Shown here: positions 25,296-34,022 of the stretch, piece by piece
Layout of the letters: each line of letters starts with the position of its first letter
Numbering within the stretch: the first letter of the stretch is position 1
Assembly (NCBI RefSeq): GCF_008757455.1
Contig: NZ_VCMV01000041.1
Span: 1 to 46,929, forward strand
Direction: 5' to 3'
DNA length: 46,929 nt
Source of the DNA: Microvirga brassicacearum
GTDB lineage: Bacteria > Pseudomonadota > Alphaproteobacteria > Rhizobiales > Beijerinckiaceae
The notes under the pieces: generated by a model
Database searches by the model: none
Told to the model about the DNA's origin: nothing
What the model saw: the letters and a program-made list of their open reading frames with translations, nothing else
Program-made: the position numbers and the translations under genes

Positions 25296-26115
25296 ACGAA
25301 ACCGTATCGACAAAGAGCTCGATCGGGTTTGACGAGCTGTTGGCCGTAATGCCGACCTGGAAACGGTCATACAGGGTGTCGCGAAGTTCGATGCCCCATT
25401 TCTTGAAAGCGTTCGGGTTTGGAAATGTGGCGCCCTCGCTGCGGAAGACGGGCTGATCGTCGATCTGAATCTCCGCGGTGCCAGTGTCGTCCGCTTGCAG
25501 GGTCAGATTCCACGCGAGCTTGAACCAGCGCCCGCGCGGGAGCGCTCCGTCCGTCCGCAAGGCGTTGCGCATGTCCGGCAGACCGATCTTGCGCCGCTCG
25601 ACGACCGGCGTTCCATCGCGGTCGCGCAGCTTCAGGCGGATACCGGGGCTCTTGTCGGGAAAGACGGAGTTCACCGGCCAGCATGTCTTGCATTCGATGT
25701 CGATGAGGAAAAGGTTTGTGAGGTCGACGTCCGGCGGAATGAAGAACCAGGCCGACACCTGAACCTCCTGGCCGGCCCGCATATCGAAGCCTTCCTTTTC
25801 AATATCAGCTTTCGACACGACCGAGGTTGACGCGATAGCGAAAAACTTGACCGCGCTATCGCCCGACTGGTGCTGATCGAACACCACATCGGCCTTGTTT
25901 TGAGGGAAGGTGCTTTGAAAATGCGTCCAGCGCGAGCGGTCACGCTGGAGGAGGTCGACAAACGTTTTCGCGTCGAAACCGTCCGAGAATTCACGCTGGC
26001 TGCCGGCCTGGCTTGGCTGGCTCCCGGCCTGGCTTGGAACGACAGCCAGCATGAGCGCGGCGCAGCCCATAAGGGTTTGAACAACCGACCGAGACGCGAA
26101 CATCCAACTCGTCAT
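25240..26115 (-). CDS. Secreted heparin-lyase-fold (polysaccharide lyase-like) protein, second copy
   Basis: The 291-residue protein has a cleavable signal peptide (basic start, hydrophobic VQTLMGCAALMLAVVPSQA) followed by a short duplicated SQAGSQP spacer. The mature part looks like the jelly-roll of PF14099-type lyases: a first strand EFSDGFD, SAVKFFAIAS, QEVQVSAWFFIPPD, RGRWFKLAWNLT and IQIDDQPVF. It is more divergent than the 1801-2733 protein, and the lyase catalytic residues are not certain, so it may be a carbohydrate-binding relative. ATG 26115 follows AAGGTGGT; an in-frame TTG just upstream was rejected. It is convergent with the GT4 gene and overlaps its last 56 bases. Confidence 0.62.
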   Translation of the reverse strand: MTSWMFASRSVVQTLMGCAALMLAVVPSQAGSQPSQAGSQREFSDGFDAKTFVDLLQRDRSRWTHFQSTFPQNKADVVFDQHQSGDSAVKFFAIASTSVVSKADIEKEGFDMRAGQEVQVSAWFFIPPDVDLTNLFLIDIECKTCWPVNSVFPDKSPGIRLKLRDRDGTPVVERRKIGLPDMRNALRTDGALPRGRWFKLAWNLTLQADDTGTAEIQIDDQPVFRSEGATFPNPNAFKKWGIELRDTLYDRFQVGITANSSSNPIELFVDTVSFKAGSCSPEENSSCPRPE

Positions 26116-26389
26116 CAAACGTTACCACCTTGGCAAAAGATCGACGCAGAAGCGCAACCCGCCTTTGATCGGCGCACCACGCGCTCAACGTACCATTCCG
26201 TCGATCGATCTGCGCCGAAAATTCCGGTGGATGCCGCCCGCTGCCACTTCTGGAGTGCACCTAAGGGATAGATCGATCCGGCCCCCACCCCGGGGCTACC
26301 CGTTTGCGCAATGGACGCCGTGTCCGAACATAATCCATCTTCGTCCAGGCAAAGATCGTGACAGATATTGGTTAGGCGGGAGCGCCGGA
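26116..26389. other. Divergent intergenic region, no gene seen
   Basis: This stretch separates the lyase-fold gene (minus) from the priming transferase (plus). An open frame continues upstream of the transferase start, but its translation is basic and low-complexity and has no family features. GATCGATC occurs twice (near 26203 and 26271), too short to call a site. Promoters for both genes should lie here. Confidence 0.4.
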
Positions 26390-27061
26390 ATGACGAGGAC
26401 TAGCTCGGTTCGCAGCGATTGGCTCAGAGTCGAGCCGAGGGTCCAGCTCAAGCGTGTCAGCTCTTACGTGGCATCTCCCACGAAGCGCGGGTTCGATTTC
26501 GTGCTCGCCCTCCTTATCGTCATGATTCTCTGCCCGGTCATGATTGTGATTGCGGCGGTGATCAAATTTACCAGCCCGGGACCCATTCTATTCCGCCAGA
26601 TCCGGTATGGTGCGCGGCAGAAAGCGTTTCCAGTCTACAAGTTTCGATCGATGGAATGCCGCAGCGCACACGACCCGGAGGTGCGGCAGGCGACCCCGCG
26701 GGATCCGCGCGTGACGCCCTTCGGGCGTTTTCTGCGCCGGACGAGCCTCGATGAGCTGCCGCAACTGATCAACGTGCTTCGCGGCGAGATGTCGCTGATC
26801 GGCCCCCGTCCTCACGCGGTCGCGCATGACGAGTTTTTTATGAACCGGGTGCCCCGCTATGCGCGGCGCTTCAGCGTGCGTCCGGGCATTACCGGCTTGG
26901 CTCAGGTGAGCGGTGCGCGCGGCGAGACGCGAACCGACGCCGACATGAAGCGGCGCGTCGATCTCGATATCTACTACATCGAGAATGCGTCGATCCTGCT
27001 GGACCTCAAGATCCTGGTTGCGACCGCCCACGAAGTGCTGTTCTCCGTGGACGCATATTGA
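26390..27061 (+). CDS. ExoY-like undecaprenyl-phosphate sugar-1-phosphate transferase (priming enzyme)
   Basis: The 223-residue protein is a monotopic phosphoglycosyl transferase (bacterial sugar transferase family, PF02397). It has the membrane hairpin [20 protein letters not shown], then [21 protein letters not shown], the catalytic [20 protein letters not shown] with GPRPHA, and [12 protein letters not shown]. It transfers a sugar phosphate to undecaprenyl phosphate, the first step of repeat-unit assembly. The short length, without the N-terminal multi-helix domain of WbaP-type enzymes, matches ExoY/PssA. Start ATG 26390 is chosen for its GCGGGAG Shine-Dalgarno. Confidence 0.88.
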   Translation: MTRTSSVRSDWLRVEPRVQLKRVSSYVASPTKRGFDFVLALLIVMILCPVMIVIAAVIKFTSPGPILFRQIRYGARQKAFPVYKFRSMECRSAHDPEVRQATPRDPRVTPFGRFLRRTSLDELPQLINVLRGEMSLIGPRPHAVAHDEFFMNRVPRYARRFSVRPGITGLAQVSGARGETRTDADMKRRVDLDIYYIENASILLDLKILVATAHEVLFSVDAY

Positions 27062-27145
27062 ATGACCCGGCGATCCTTCCGCGCGGCTCCCCTGTCGGTG
27101 ACGCGGCGCGAACCGGATCGCAATCGGCCGAAATAGGAGTTGCGC

Positions 27146-28372
27146 GTGGAACGGAATATGGCGGATGCCGACCATCGGGACAGGATCAACTTCCTTCGGC
27201 TGCTGCTCATCATCGGCCTGGTCTTCCTGCATTACGGCACATTCCCTGGCTCCGAGCACTCGCCCTATAGCGGCGCGAACAGCTTCGATCCCGCCACGCC
27301 GATCGCCTCGTTCGTCAATTCGTATTTCGTCTTCCTGTTCTACAGCGCCGTTCCGGTTCTCGGCGCGATCTCGGGCTATCTGTTTTTCAAGGATTGGATG
27401 CCCGGCGGGCAGTTCTACCTGACGCGCATTCGCAGCCGCACCTATTCCATTCTGCTGCCAATGATCTCGTGGTGCGCGATCATCCTCAGCCTCTTTGTCC
27501 TGATCCGCCTGGCGTCGCCGAACTCGTCCTTCCTGTCGCTCATCGAGTATGATCTGAACAAGTTCGGCATCACCCAGTTCATCAACTCACTCGTGGGCCT
27601 GACGCGGCGGCCGATCAATTTTCAATTCTGGTTCCTGCACGACCTCTTCCTGACGGTGCTTTTCGCGCCAGTTCTCGGATTGCTCATCCGCAGAGCGCCC
27701 TTCTTGGGGCTCGCCATCATCGGCGTGATCTACTTCGCCGGCATCAATCTGGTGATCTTCTTCCGCAATGACGTCCTGTTCTTCTTCTATCTCGGCGGCC
27801 TTATCCGCGTGCGCGACTGGGACCTCGATTTCATCGCCCCGCGGACCGCCGCGATAGCCATGGCGGCCTACGTGGTGATCGTCGGATTGCGCACGCTCGC
27901 GCCGATCTATGTTCCTGAACACAGCATGCTGGGCGACTTTATCTTCGGACCGGGGACGCGAATTTTGCGTCTCCTGGGGGTCGCGGCGTTCTGGGGATGC
28001 GCGCCCTTCCTCATGCGAACCGCCGCTGGCCGGTTGATCACCACCTGGGGAACGCTGGCATTCTTCCTGCACGCCATCCATTGGCCGCTCAACCAGTTCA
28101 TCAAGGCGGGCCTGGCGCAGGTGTTTCCGGCGGACGGCGAATTGTCTCGCATGGTCAATTACATGGCGACGATCGCGCTCACGCTGGCAGCGGCTTTCGT
28201 CATCGCGTGGATGCTGAACGCGGTGGCGCCCAAGCTCTTCTCGCATCTCAGCGGCGGGCGGGCGTTCGGCCGCGCGAAAATTAGAACAGCATCGGCCGCC
28301 CCGGTTGCGGTACCGACCGCAGACACCGCCATCCCGCCAGAAAGCGCTGGCCGCGTTCCTTATCGTTCGTGA
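27146..28372 (+). CDS. Acyltransferase-3 family integral membrane protein
   Basis: The 408-residue protein starts with INFLRLLLIIGLVFLHYG, the usual acyltransferase-3 opening with the conserved R and H, and has about ten membrane helices. Further features are PVLGAISGYLFFKDW, a FWFLHDLF segment and a late HAIHWPLNQF helix. Members O-acylate (often O-acetylate) surface polysaccharides across the inner membrane. The GTG start at 27146 lies 6 bases after AGGAG. It lies 84 bases after the priming transferase and likely belongs to the same transcript. It is convergent with uxuB. Confidence 0.82.
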   Translation: MERNMADADHRDRINFLRLLLIIGLVFLHYGTFPGSEHSPYSGANSFDPATPIASFVNSYFVFLFYSAVPVLGAISGYLFFKDWMPGGQFYLTRIRSRTYSILLPMISWCAIILSLFVLIRLASPNSSFLSLIEYDLNKFGITQFINSLVGLTRRPINFQFWFLHDLFLTVLFAPVLGLLIRRAPFLGLAIIGVIYFAGINLVIFFRNDVLFFFYLGGLIRVRDWDLDFIAPRTAAIAMAAYVVIVGLRTLAPIYVPEHSMLGDFIFGPGTRILRLLGVAAFWGCAPFLMRTAAGRLITTWGTLAFFLHAIHWPLNQFIKAGLAQVFPADGELSRMVNYMATIALTLAAAFVIAWMLNAVAPKLFSHLSGGRAFGRAKIRTASAAPVAVPTADTAIPPESAGRVPYRS

Positions 28373-28431
28373 CGGGGTGCCCACAGGCGCACGTCATCGT
28401 CACGTCTTTAAGCCGCGAGCGGGAGGGTTCA

Positions 28432-29910
28432 TCACTCGGATGGAAATTCCGCAACTGTCCGCCGCGCGCCGTCTCGATAGAGTTGCACCAACGCCCGCGT
28501 TACAGCTTGCGTAAATCGCGGGTCTTTCGGGAGATCGTCGCCGAAGATCTCCCGGACGCCGAAGAGCTTCTCGGCGAGCCGCTCGGGCGATCCACGGGCA
28601 TCGTCGGCCAACGCCCGAAGCCTTGCTGCCATGGGATCGCGAACGTCGATGGGGGCGCCGCGCTCATCAATGCCGGTCACATAGCGCATCCAGGCGGCAA
28701 CGCCGAGCGCGAGGCGTCCGATCGGCGCGCTGTCACGCAACCGGTCACGGATCGTGCCGAGAAGGCGTTGGGGCAGTTTCTGCGAACCGTCCATGGCGAT
28801 CTGGCCGGTGCGATGCTTCAGAGCCGGATTCTTGAACCGCTCGATCAGCGCCTTCTTGTAACGCGCAAGATCGGCCCCTCGCGGCATGTGCAGCGTCGGG
28901 GTGACGTCCCTATCCATCAACTCGACGAGAAGCCGCTCGAAGGCAGGGGCCGCCATGGCGTCGGAGACTGTCTCGTATCCGGCGAGGAAACCCAGATAGG
29001 CCAATGTCGAATGGCTGCCGTTGAGCAACCGCAACTTCATCTGCTCATAAGGCTCGACGTCGCTGACGAATTCCGCGCCGGCTTTTTCCCAGGCCGGTCT
29101 TCCTTGCGGGAACCGATCCTCGATGACCCATTGGGTGAACGGCTCGGTGACCACCGGCCAGGCATCGCGAAAGCCGATCGTCTTCTCGATCCGCGCACGA
29201 TCCTCGTCGGTGGTTGCCGGGACGATGCGATCCACCATGGTCGAGGGGCATGCGACCTCGTCGGCGACGAAGGATCCGAGGTCGGGATCAACCAGCGACG
29301 CGTAGCGCGTCAGGATGCGGTGGACGGTGCGGCCATTGGACGGAAGATTATCGCAGGTGAGGACCGTGAAGGGCGGAGTGCCTGCGACGCGGCGGCGCCG
29401 GAGCGCTTCGACGATCAGGCCGGGTGCGGATCTCGGATTCTGCCAATGGCCCAGATCGTGCACGATGTCAGGATGGGTCTCGTCGAGCTTCCCCGTCGCC
29501 GGATCGTGGCAATAGCCTTTCTCGGTCACGGTCAGCGTGACAATGCGGACATGCGGATCGATCAGGGCAGCAAGAAGCGCGTCGGGCTCCTGCGGCGCGA
29601 GAATGACCCGCGAGATCGAACCGATGACGCGCAGCTTCTCTCCCGCCTCCGAGCGGATCGACACGGTGTAGAGCCCGTTTTGCGGTTCAAGCGCGTCCTG
29701 CGTGTCGGGACTGCGCAGGCTCGCGGCGACGATCCCCCAGCCAGGATCGAGCGCGAGCACGTCGTCGGTGTACACCGCCTGATGGGCGCGGTGGAACGCC
29801 CCGATACCGAGATGCACGATCCCGGGCCGCACGCCGCGCCGGTCATAGGAGGGAACCGCGACATTCGCGGGGAGGTGCGAAAGGCTCGCCTCGTTCAAGC
29901 GTCTGCTCAT
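28432..29910 (-). CDS. uxuB: UxuB-type hexuronate reductase (mannitol dehydrogenase family)
   Basis: The 492-residue protein is a long-chain polyol/mannonate dehydrogenase. Family features: GIVHLGIGAFHRAHQAVYTD near residue 30, SLTVTEKGYC-like LTVTEKGYCHDPATG, VLTCDNLPSNG, and CPSTMVDRIVP. These resemble fructuronate reductase (NADH + D-fructuronate to D-mannonate). However, the regulon encodes altronate dehydratase, not mannonate dehydratase, so it may act on tagaturonate (UxaB role) or on both. It is the last gene of the minus-strand uronate operon, 7 bases after the second permease. ATG 29910 has only a weak SD. Confidence 0.8.
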   Translation of the reverse strand: MSRRLNEASLSHLPANVAVPSYDRRGVRPGIVHLGIGAFHRAHQAVYTDDVLALDPGWGIVAASLRSPDTQDALEPQNGLYTVSIRSEAGEKLRVIGSISRVILAPQEPDALLAALIDPHVRIVTLTVTEKGYCHDPATGKLDETHPDIVHDLGHWQNPRSAPGLIVEALRRRRVAGTPPFTVLTCDNLPSNGRTVHRILTRYASLVDPDLGSFVADEVACPSTMVDRIVPATTDEDRARIEKTIGFRDAWPVVTEPFTQWVIEDRFPQGRPAWEKAGAEFVSDVEPYEQMKLRLLNGSHSTLAYLGFLAGYETVSDAMAAPAFERLLVELMDRDVTPTLHMPRGADLARYKKALIERFKNPALKHRTGQIAMDGSQKLPQRLLGTIRDRLRDSAPIGRLALGVAAWMRYVTGIDERGAPIDVRDPMAARLRALADDARGSPERLAEKLFGVREIFGDDLPKDPRFTQAVTRALVQLYRDGARRTVAEFPSE

Positions 29911-29917
29911 ATGCGTC

Positions 29918-30760
29918 TCAGTGTGCAGGCTGTTGCTTGGCGCGGGTGACGATCTGCGCCGGATTCACGAAGCGGAGGGCGACCAGAAGCCAGATCAGCG
30001 TGGTCGCCATGTAGATCACCGCCATGGCGTCGATGGACTGGACCGCGCGCACACCGGCGGCGAACACCGCGTAATAGAGTGCGACCACCAGCGTCTGGCT
30101 GGTGGGGCCGGCGACCAGGAAGGTCAACTCGAACATCGCAATGGTGCGCACGAGGACGAGCAGCAGCGACGCGAGAATTCCCGGCAGCAGCAGCGGCAGC
30201 AACACGTGAATGAAGAGCTTGAACGTGTTTGCGCCGAACACCCGCGCGGCGGCCTCGATCTTCGGGTCGATCTGCTCGATGAAGGGGATCATCACCAGGA
30301 TGACGAACGGCACCGTCGGCACGAGATTGGCCGCCACAACGCCCCAGAAGGTACCGGCAAGACCGGTCTGATACAGAACTGTCGCCAGCGGAATGCCGAA
30401 GGTGATCGGCGGGATCAGCAACGGCAGCAGGAAAAGCAGCATGACCAGCCGCTTGCCGGGAAATTCCCGGCGTGCGAGCGCATAGGCCGCGGTCACGCCG
30501 AGAACGCCCGAGATCAAGACGACCAGCCCCACCACTTGGAAGGAGACGATCAGCACGTCGCCGAGCTGAAACTCCGACCACGCGGAGGAATACCAGCGCG
30601 TGGTCCATCCGGCCGGCAGCCAGGTGCCGAGCCAGCGCGTGCCGAACGAGCTGGTGATCACGGTACCGATCATGGCAAACAGGTTGAGGATGAAGAAACC
30701 GACGACAGCCCAGACAGCTGTCGCCCACAGTTTAGCACCGATGGTCGTGTCGCGGATCAT
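29918..30760 (-). CDS. ABC transporter inner-membrane permease 2 (PotC/BPD type)
   Basis: The 280-residue protein has six predicted membrane helices and the EAA loop EAAARVFGANTFKLFIHVLL with the G and P residues that contact the ATPase. It resembles PotC/CysW-type permeases of the polyamine/iron/phosphonate import group. The 30760 ATG (MIRDTTIG) has a GGGGTAG SD; another open frame on the same strand over this stretch reads as arginine-rich nonsense. It lies 4 bases after permease 1. Confidence 0.85.
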   Translation of the reverse strand: MIRDTTIGAKLWATAVWAVVGFFILNLFAMIGTVITSSFGTRWLGTWLPAGWTTRWYSSAWSEFQLGDVLIVSFQVVGLVVLISGVLGVTAAYALARREFPGKRLVMLLFLLPLLIPPITFGIPLATVLYQTGLAGTFWGVVAANLVPTVPFVILVMIPFIEQIDPKIEAAARVFGANTFKLFIHVLLPLLLPGILASLLLVLVRTIAMFELTFLVAGPTSQTLVVALYYAVFAAGVRAVQSIDAMAVIYMATTLIWLLVALRFVNPAQIVTRAKQQPAH

Positions 30761-30764
30761 GATG

Positions 30765-31673
30765 CTACCCCTTCGCGCCGCTGGCAGGGCCGCGATAGAA
30801 CAATCCGCGCGACGCCAGGACGGCCACGACGATTGCAAGCTGAACGAAACCCATGATCATCGCGATGGCGGAGGCCATCGAGTAATCATATTCCTCGAAG
30901 GCAGCCTGGTAGGCCGCAATCGAGATGACGCGCGTCGGGCCGGCGGGCGCGCCGAGGAGGACCGCCGACGGGAACACCGAAAACGCTTGAACGAACGACA
31001 GGCAGAATGTGATGGCGAACCCCGGCATCAGGAGCGGCAGGTAGACGTGGCGAAAGCGCTGCCATGCGCCTGCACCCAGCGTTGCGGCTGCCTGTTCGAG
31101 CGCGGGATCGATGCCGGTCACGTAGGAGAGCGTGAGCAGGAACGTGAACGGGAAACCGGTGAGCAGAAGCGAGATGAAAACGCCCCAGTAATTGTGCAGC
31201 AGCCTCACCGGCTGATCGATCAGTCCGATCGTCATCAGCGTGCGGTTGAGCCAACCTTGAGGGCCGAGATAGTTCAGCAATCCCTCGGCCACCAGAACCG
31301 TGCCGAGCGTGATCGGCAGAACGAGGATCGCCGTGAGGATGCGCTGGTTGCGCATCAGGCGCACGCGGAATGCTATCGGCACCGCGAGAAAGAGATTGAT
31401 GAGCGTCGTCGGCACCGAGAGCCAGAGCGTCTTGGCGATGGTCTCATAGAGAAACGGATCGGCGAAGAAGCGACTGTAATTGGCAAGCCACGAGGCGTCA
31501 GTGTTCTTCGGTTCGAACGACAGGACCAGGCCGAAGGCGAACGGATAGATAAAGAGCAGAACGAGAAACAACGCCGCCGGCAGCACGAGCATGGTAACGG
31601 CGTCAAAACCGTTCGCAGCGAGGCGCTGCCGCAGGGTGGGACCGTGCTGGGAGGCGTGGAAGGTGGAATGCAT
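30765..31673 (-). CDS. ABC transporter inner-membrane permease 1 (PotB/BPD type)
   Basis: The 302-residue protein has six membrane helices, with a long cytoplasmic N-terminus and the EAA-loop motif EQAAATLGAGAWQRFRHVYL. The first helix is followed by a periplasmic segment ending ANYSRFFADPFLYETIAKTL, typical of PotB-type permeases. It pairs with permease 2 (30 bases of control between coding ends) to form the channel. SD AAGGGG precedes ATG 31673. It belongs to the uxaC operon. Confidence 0.85.
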   Translation of the reverse strand: MHSTFHASQHGPTLRQRLAANGFDAVTMLVLPAALFLVLLFIYPFAFGLVLSFEPKNTDASWLANYSRFFADPFLYETIAKTLWLSVPTTLINLFLAVPIAFRVRLMRNQRILTAILVLPITLGTVLVAEGLLNYLGPQGWLNRTLMTIGLIDQPVRLLHNYWGVFISLLLTGFPFTFLLTLSYVTGIDPALEQAAATLGAGAWQRFRHVYLPLLMPGFAITFCLSFVQAFSVFPSAVLLGAPAGPTRVISIAAYQAAFEEYDYSMASAIAMIMGFVQLAIVVAVLASRGLFYRGPASGAKG

Positions 31674-31685
31674 GCGCTGCGCCCC

Positions 31686-32759
31686 TTAAGCCTGATCTGC
31701 AAAGATCAGCACGCGTTCATCGGCGACCGTCAGATGAATGCTGCCGCCCGGCTCGACGGAATGGTGTGAACGGAACACGAAATCCGCACCTTGCGACGAC
31801 CGCGCGGTGCCGACGAATTCGCGGCCGCGATACTCGATGGTCTCAACAGTCGCCTTCAGGGCGTTGCCGCCGGGTTCCGTCAGCATCAAATCGTCGGGCC
31901 GGATTGCCACGAACGCAGAGGTTCCCACCGGCAGGTCCTCCCGCGCCAGACCGCGAAACTGCGCGCCCTCCACATCGATGACGGCATGACCGCCGTGGTT
32001 GGAGATCACCTTGCCCTTGAGCTTGTTGCGAAAGCCCATGAAGTCCGCCACGTCGAGATGCGCGGGCGCTTCATAGAGTTCCTTCGGCGATCCAACTTGT
32101 CGGATCATGCCGTCGCGCAGCACGACGATGCGATCGGCGAGAGACAGCGCCTCGTCCTGGTCGTGCGTCACGTAGATGGTTGTGGCGCCGAGCTCGTTGT
32201 GGATGCGGCGGATCTCCGCGCGCATTTCCAGCCGGAGCTTCGCGTCGAGATTCGACAGCGGCTCGTCCATGAGAACCAGCGGCGGCTCGATGACGATCGC
32301 GCGGGCAATCGCCACACGCTGCTGCTGCCCGCCGGAAAGCTGCCCCGGCAGCTTATGCTCCTGCCCCTGCAACCGCACGAGGGCGAGCGCCTCGTCGATC
32401 TTGCGTTCCATTTCGACGCGCGCGGTACCGCGCATCTTCAGGCCGAAGCCGATATTCTGGCGCACATTGAGATGAGGGAAGAGGGCGTAGTTCTGGAACA
32501 CCATTCCAAACCCGCGCTCTTCCGGTTTCAGAGTATCGACGCGGCTCTTGTCGAGCCAGATCGATCCACCGGTCACAGGAAGCAGACCCGCGATGCAATT
32601 GAGCGTCGTCGATTTTCCGCAGCCGGACGGGCCGAGCAAGGCGACGAACTCGCCGCGCTTGATCGTCAGGCTGACATCGCGCAACGCGTTGAGCGTTCCG
32701 AAATCGCGGCTCACATGGTCGAGCCGCACTTCGTCGAACTGGGAGAGAGCGATTGTCAT
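31686..32759 (-). CDS. ABC transporter ATPase (PotA/UgpC type)
   Basis: The 357-residue ATPase has Walker [10 protein letters not shown] at about 43-51, the Q-loop [11 protein letters not shown], the signature [14 protein letters not shown] at about 141-154, Walker [13 protein letters not shown] at about 161-172, and a C-terminal TOBE region of some 110 residues. It energises the two adjacent permeases. SD AAGGA precedes ATG 32759. It lies 12 bases before permease 1 and 24 after the binding protein. Confidence 0.92.
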   Translation of the reverse strand: MTIALSQFDEVRLDHVSRDFGTLNALRDVSLTIKRGEFVALLGPSGCGKSTTLNCIAGLLPVTGGSIWLDKSRVDTLKPEERGFGMVFQNYALFPHLNVRQNIGFGLKMRGTARVEMERKIDEALALVRLQGQEHKLPGQLSGGQQQRVAIARAIVIEPPLVLMDEPLSNLDAKLRLEMRAEIRRIHNELGATTIYVTHDQDEALSLADRIVVLRDGMIRQVGSPKELYEAPAHLDVADFMGFRNKLKGKVISNHGGHAVIDVEGAQFRGLAREDLPVGTSAFVAIRPDDLMLTEPGGNALKATVETIEYRGREFVGTARSSQGADFVFRSHHSVEPGGSIHLTVADERVLIFADQA

Positions 32760-32783
32760 CGCGGGTCCTTATTCTCTTTGATC

Positions 32784-33971
32784 TTATTTACGTTTCGCGC
32801 CGCCGACCTGCTCATCCCACATGCGGAATGCGATCACCATCTGGTCGGGCTGGAGCGGAACTTCGATCGGATTATCGGCGATCATCTTCTCGTATTCGGG
32901 GCGACCGAATTCCTTGATGGCCGCCTGGCTTTCCGCCGGAGCCATGTCGAGGGTGACACCCTTCACGGCCGGGCCCGGATAGAAATAACCCTCGTCGTAG
33001 GTGTAGGCCTGCTGTTCCTTGGTGAGCAGGAAGCTCATCAGATCGAGGAGCACCGCCTGCTTCTCGGGCGAGAGGCCCTTCGGTACGCACATGTAATGCG
33101 CGTCGGCGACCCAGTGGAAACCTTTCAGCGGGCCGATCTTCGCTTCCTTCGGCACCACGCCGAGAACGCGCGGGTTGATGTCCCAGCCGGTGGTCGACAC
33201 CGTCATGTCGCGCGAACCCTCGCCCAGCTCCTTCATCACCGCGCCGGTGCCCGACGGGTAATACTCGATGTTCTGGCCGAGCTCCTTCAGATAGGCCCAG
33301 GTCTTGTCCCATCCCTTCGCAGGATCCTGCGGGTTGCTGTCGCCGAGGATGTAGGGAAGGCCCATGATGAAGGTGCGGCCGGGGCCGGAATTTGCCGGGC
33401 GGGCATAGATCAGGCGGTTCGGATTGGCCTTGGTCCAGGCGAGAAGCTCCTCGGCCGTCGTCGGCGGAGTCTTGACGCGCTCGGGCATGTATTCGAGCAG
33501 CGGTCCGGACGGATAGTAGGTGACGACCACGCCCTGCCCTTTTGCAAGGGCCTGCATTTTCGCGGCGGCCGGCAGATAGATGTCGTCGAGCTTGGGCAAA
33601 GCCGCCGCGTGCGTGCCGAGCAGATCGACCCACAGCTTCTGTTCGATGCCTGCGGACAAGGCATCCGTGCCGGTGAGCACGAGATCGATGTCGACGCGAC
33701 CGGCATCCTGCTGCGCCTTGATCTTGCCGGCGAGTTCCGGGGCAGGCGCCTTGGTGAAGGTGATCCGCGAGACGAGGTTCGGCTTGGCCTTGCGATAGTT
33801 CTCGATCGCCTTCTGCGTCAGCGCCAGGTTGCCCGCAACGTCGATGATGTTGAGCGTCACCGGCTCCTTTGGCAATGCAAGCTGCGCGAAGCTGGGACCG
33901 CCGAAAGCTGCGACGCCTGCTGCGCCGGCCACACCGCCGACGAACGTCCGTCTGGTAATAGGTGTCTTCAT
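32784..33971 (-). CDS. ABC transporter solute-binding protein with Tat signal
   Basis: The 395-residue protein has a twin-arginine signal, TRRTFVGGVAGAAG at residues 6-19, ending near SFAQ. The mature chain has the alpha/beta lobes of extracellular solute-binding proteins (SBP_bac family), with VTLNIIDVAGNLALTQKAIE at its start. Its position between uxaC and the transporter genes suggests the ligand is a hexuronate or oligouronate, but this is inference, as related transporters import polyamines and other small molecules. GGGAGGAAG precedes ATG 33971; a longer frame upstream has no signal peptide at its start. Confidence 0.82.
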   Translation of the reverse strand: MKTPITRRTFVGGVAGAAGVAAFGGPSFAQLALPKEPVTLNIIDVAGNLALTQKAIENYRKAKPNLVSRITFTKAPAPELAGKIKAQQDAGRVDIDLVLTGTDALSAGIEQKLWVDLLGTHAAALPKLDDIYLPAAAKMQALAKGQGVVVTYYPSGPLLEYMPERVKTPPTTAEELLAWTKANPNRLIYARPANSGPGRTFIMGLPYILGDSNPQDPAKGWDKTWAYLKELGQNIEYYPSGTGAVMKELGEGSRDMTVSTTGWDINPRVLGVVPKEAKIGPLKGFHWVADAHYMCVPKGLSPEKQAVLLDLMSFLLTKEQQAYTYDEGYFYPGPAVKGVTLDMAPAESQAAIKEFGRPEYEKMIADNPIEVPLQPDQMVIAFRMWDEQVGGAKRK

Positions 33972-34022
33972 GGTCTTCCTCCCGTTTCTGTGCGACATGA
34001 CCTCATTGAACCACGTCGGTCG

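Noticed and set aside
2742..28372. Exosortase/PEP-CTERM type EPS locus (FemAB-like and AsnB-like genes occur there)
   Set aside because: No exosortase, no PEP-CTERM protein and no sensor-kinase pair of that system are seen in the window.
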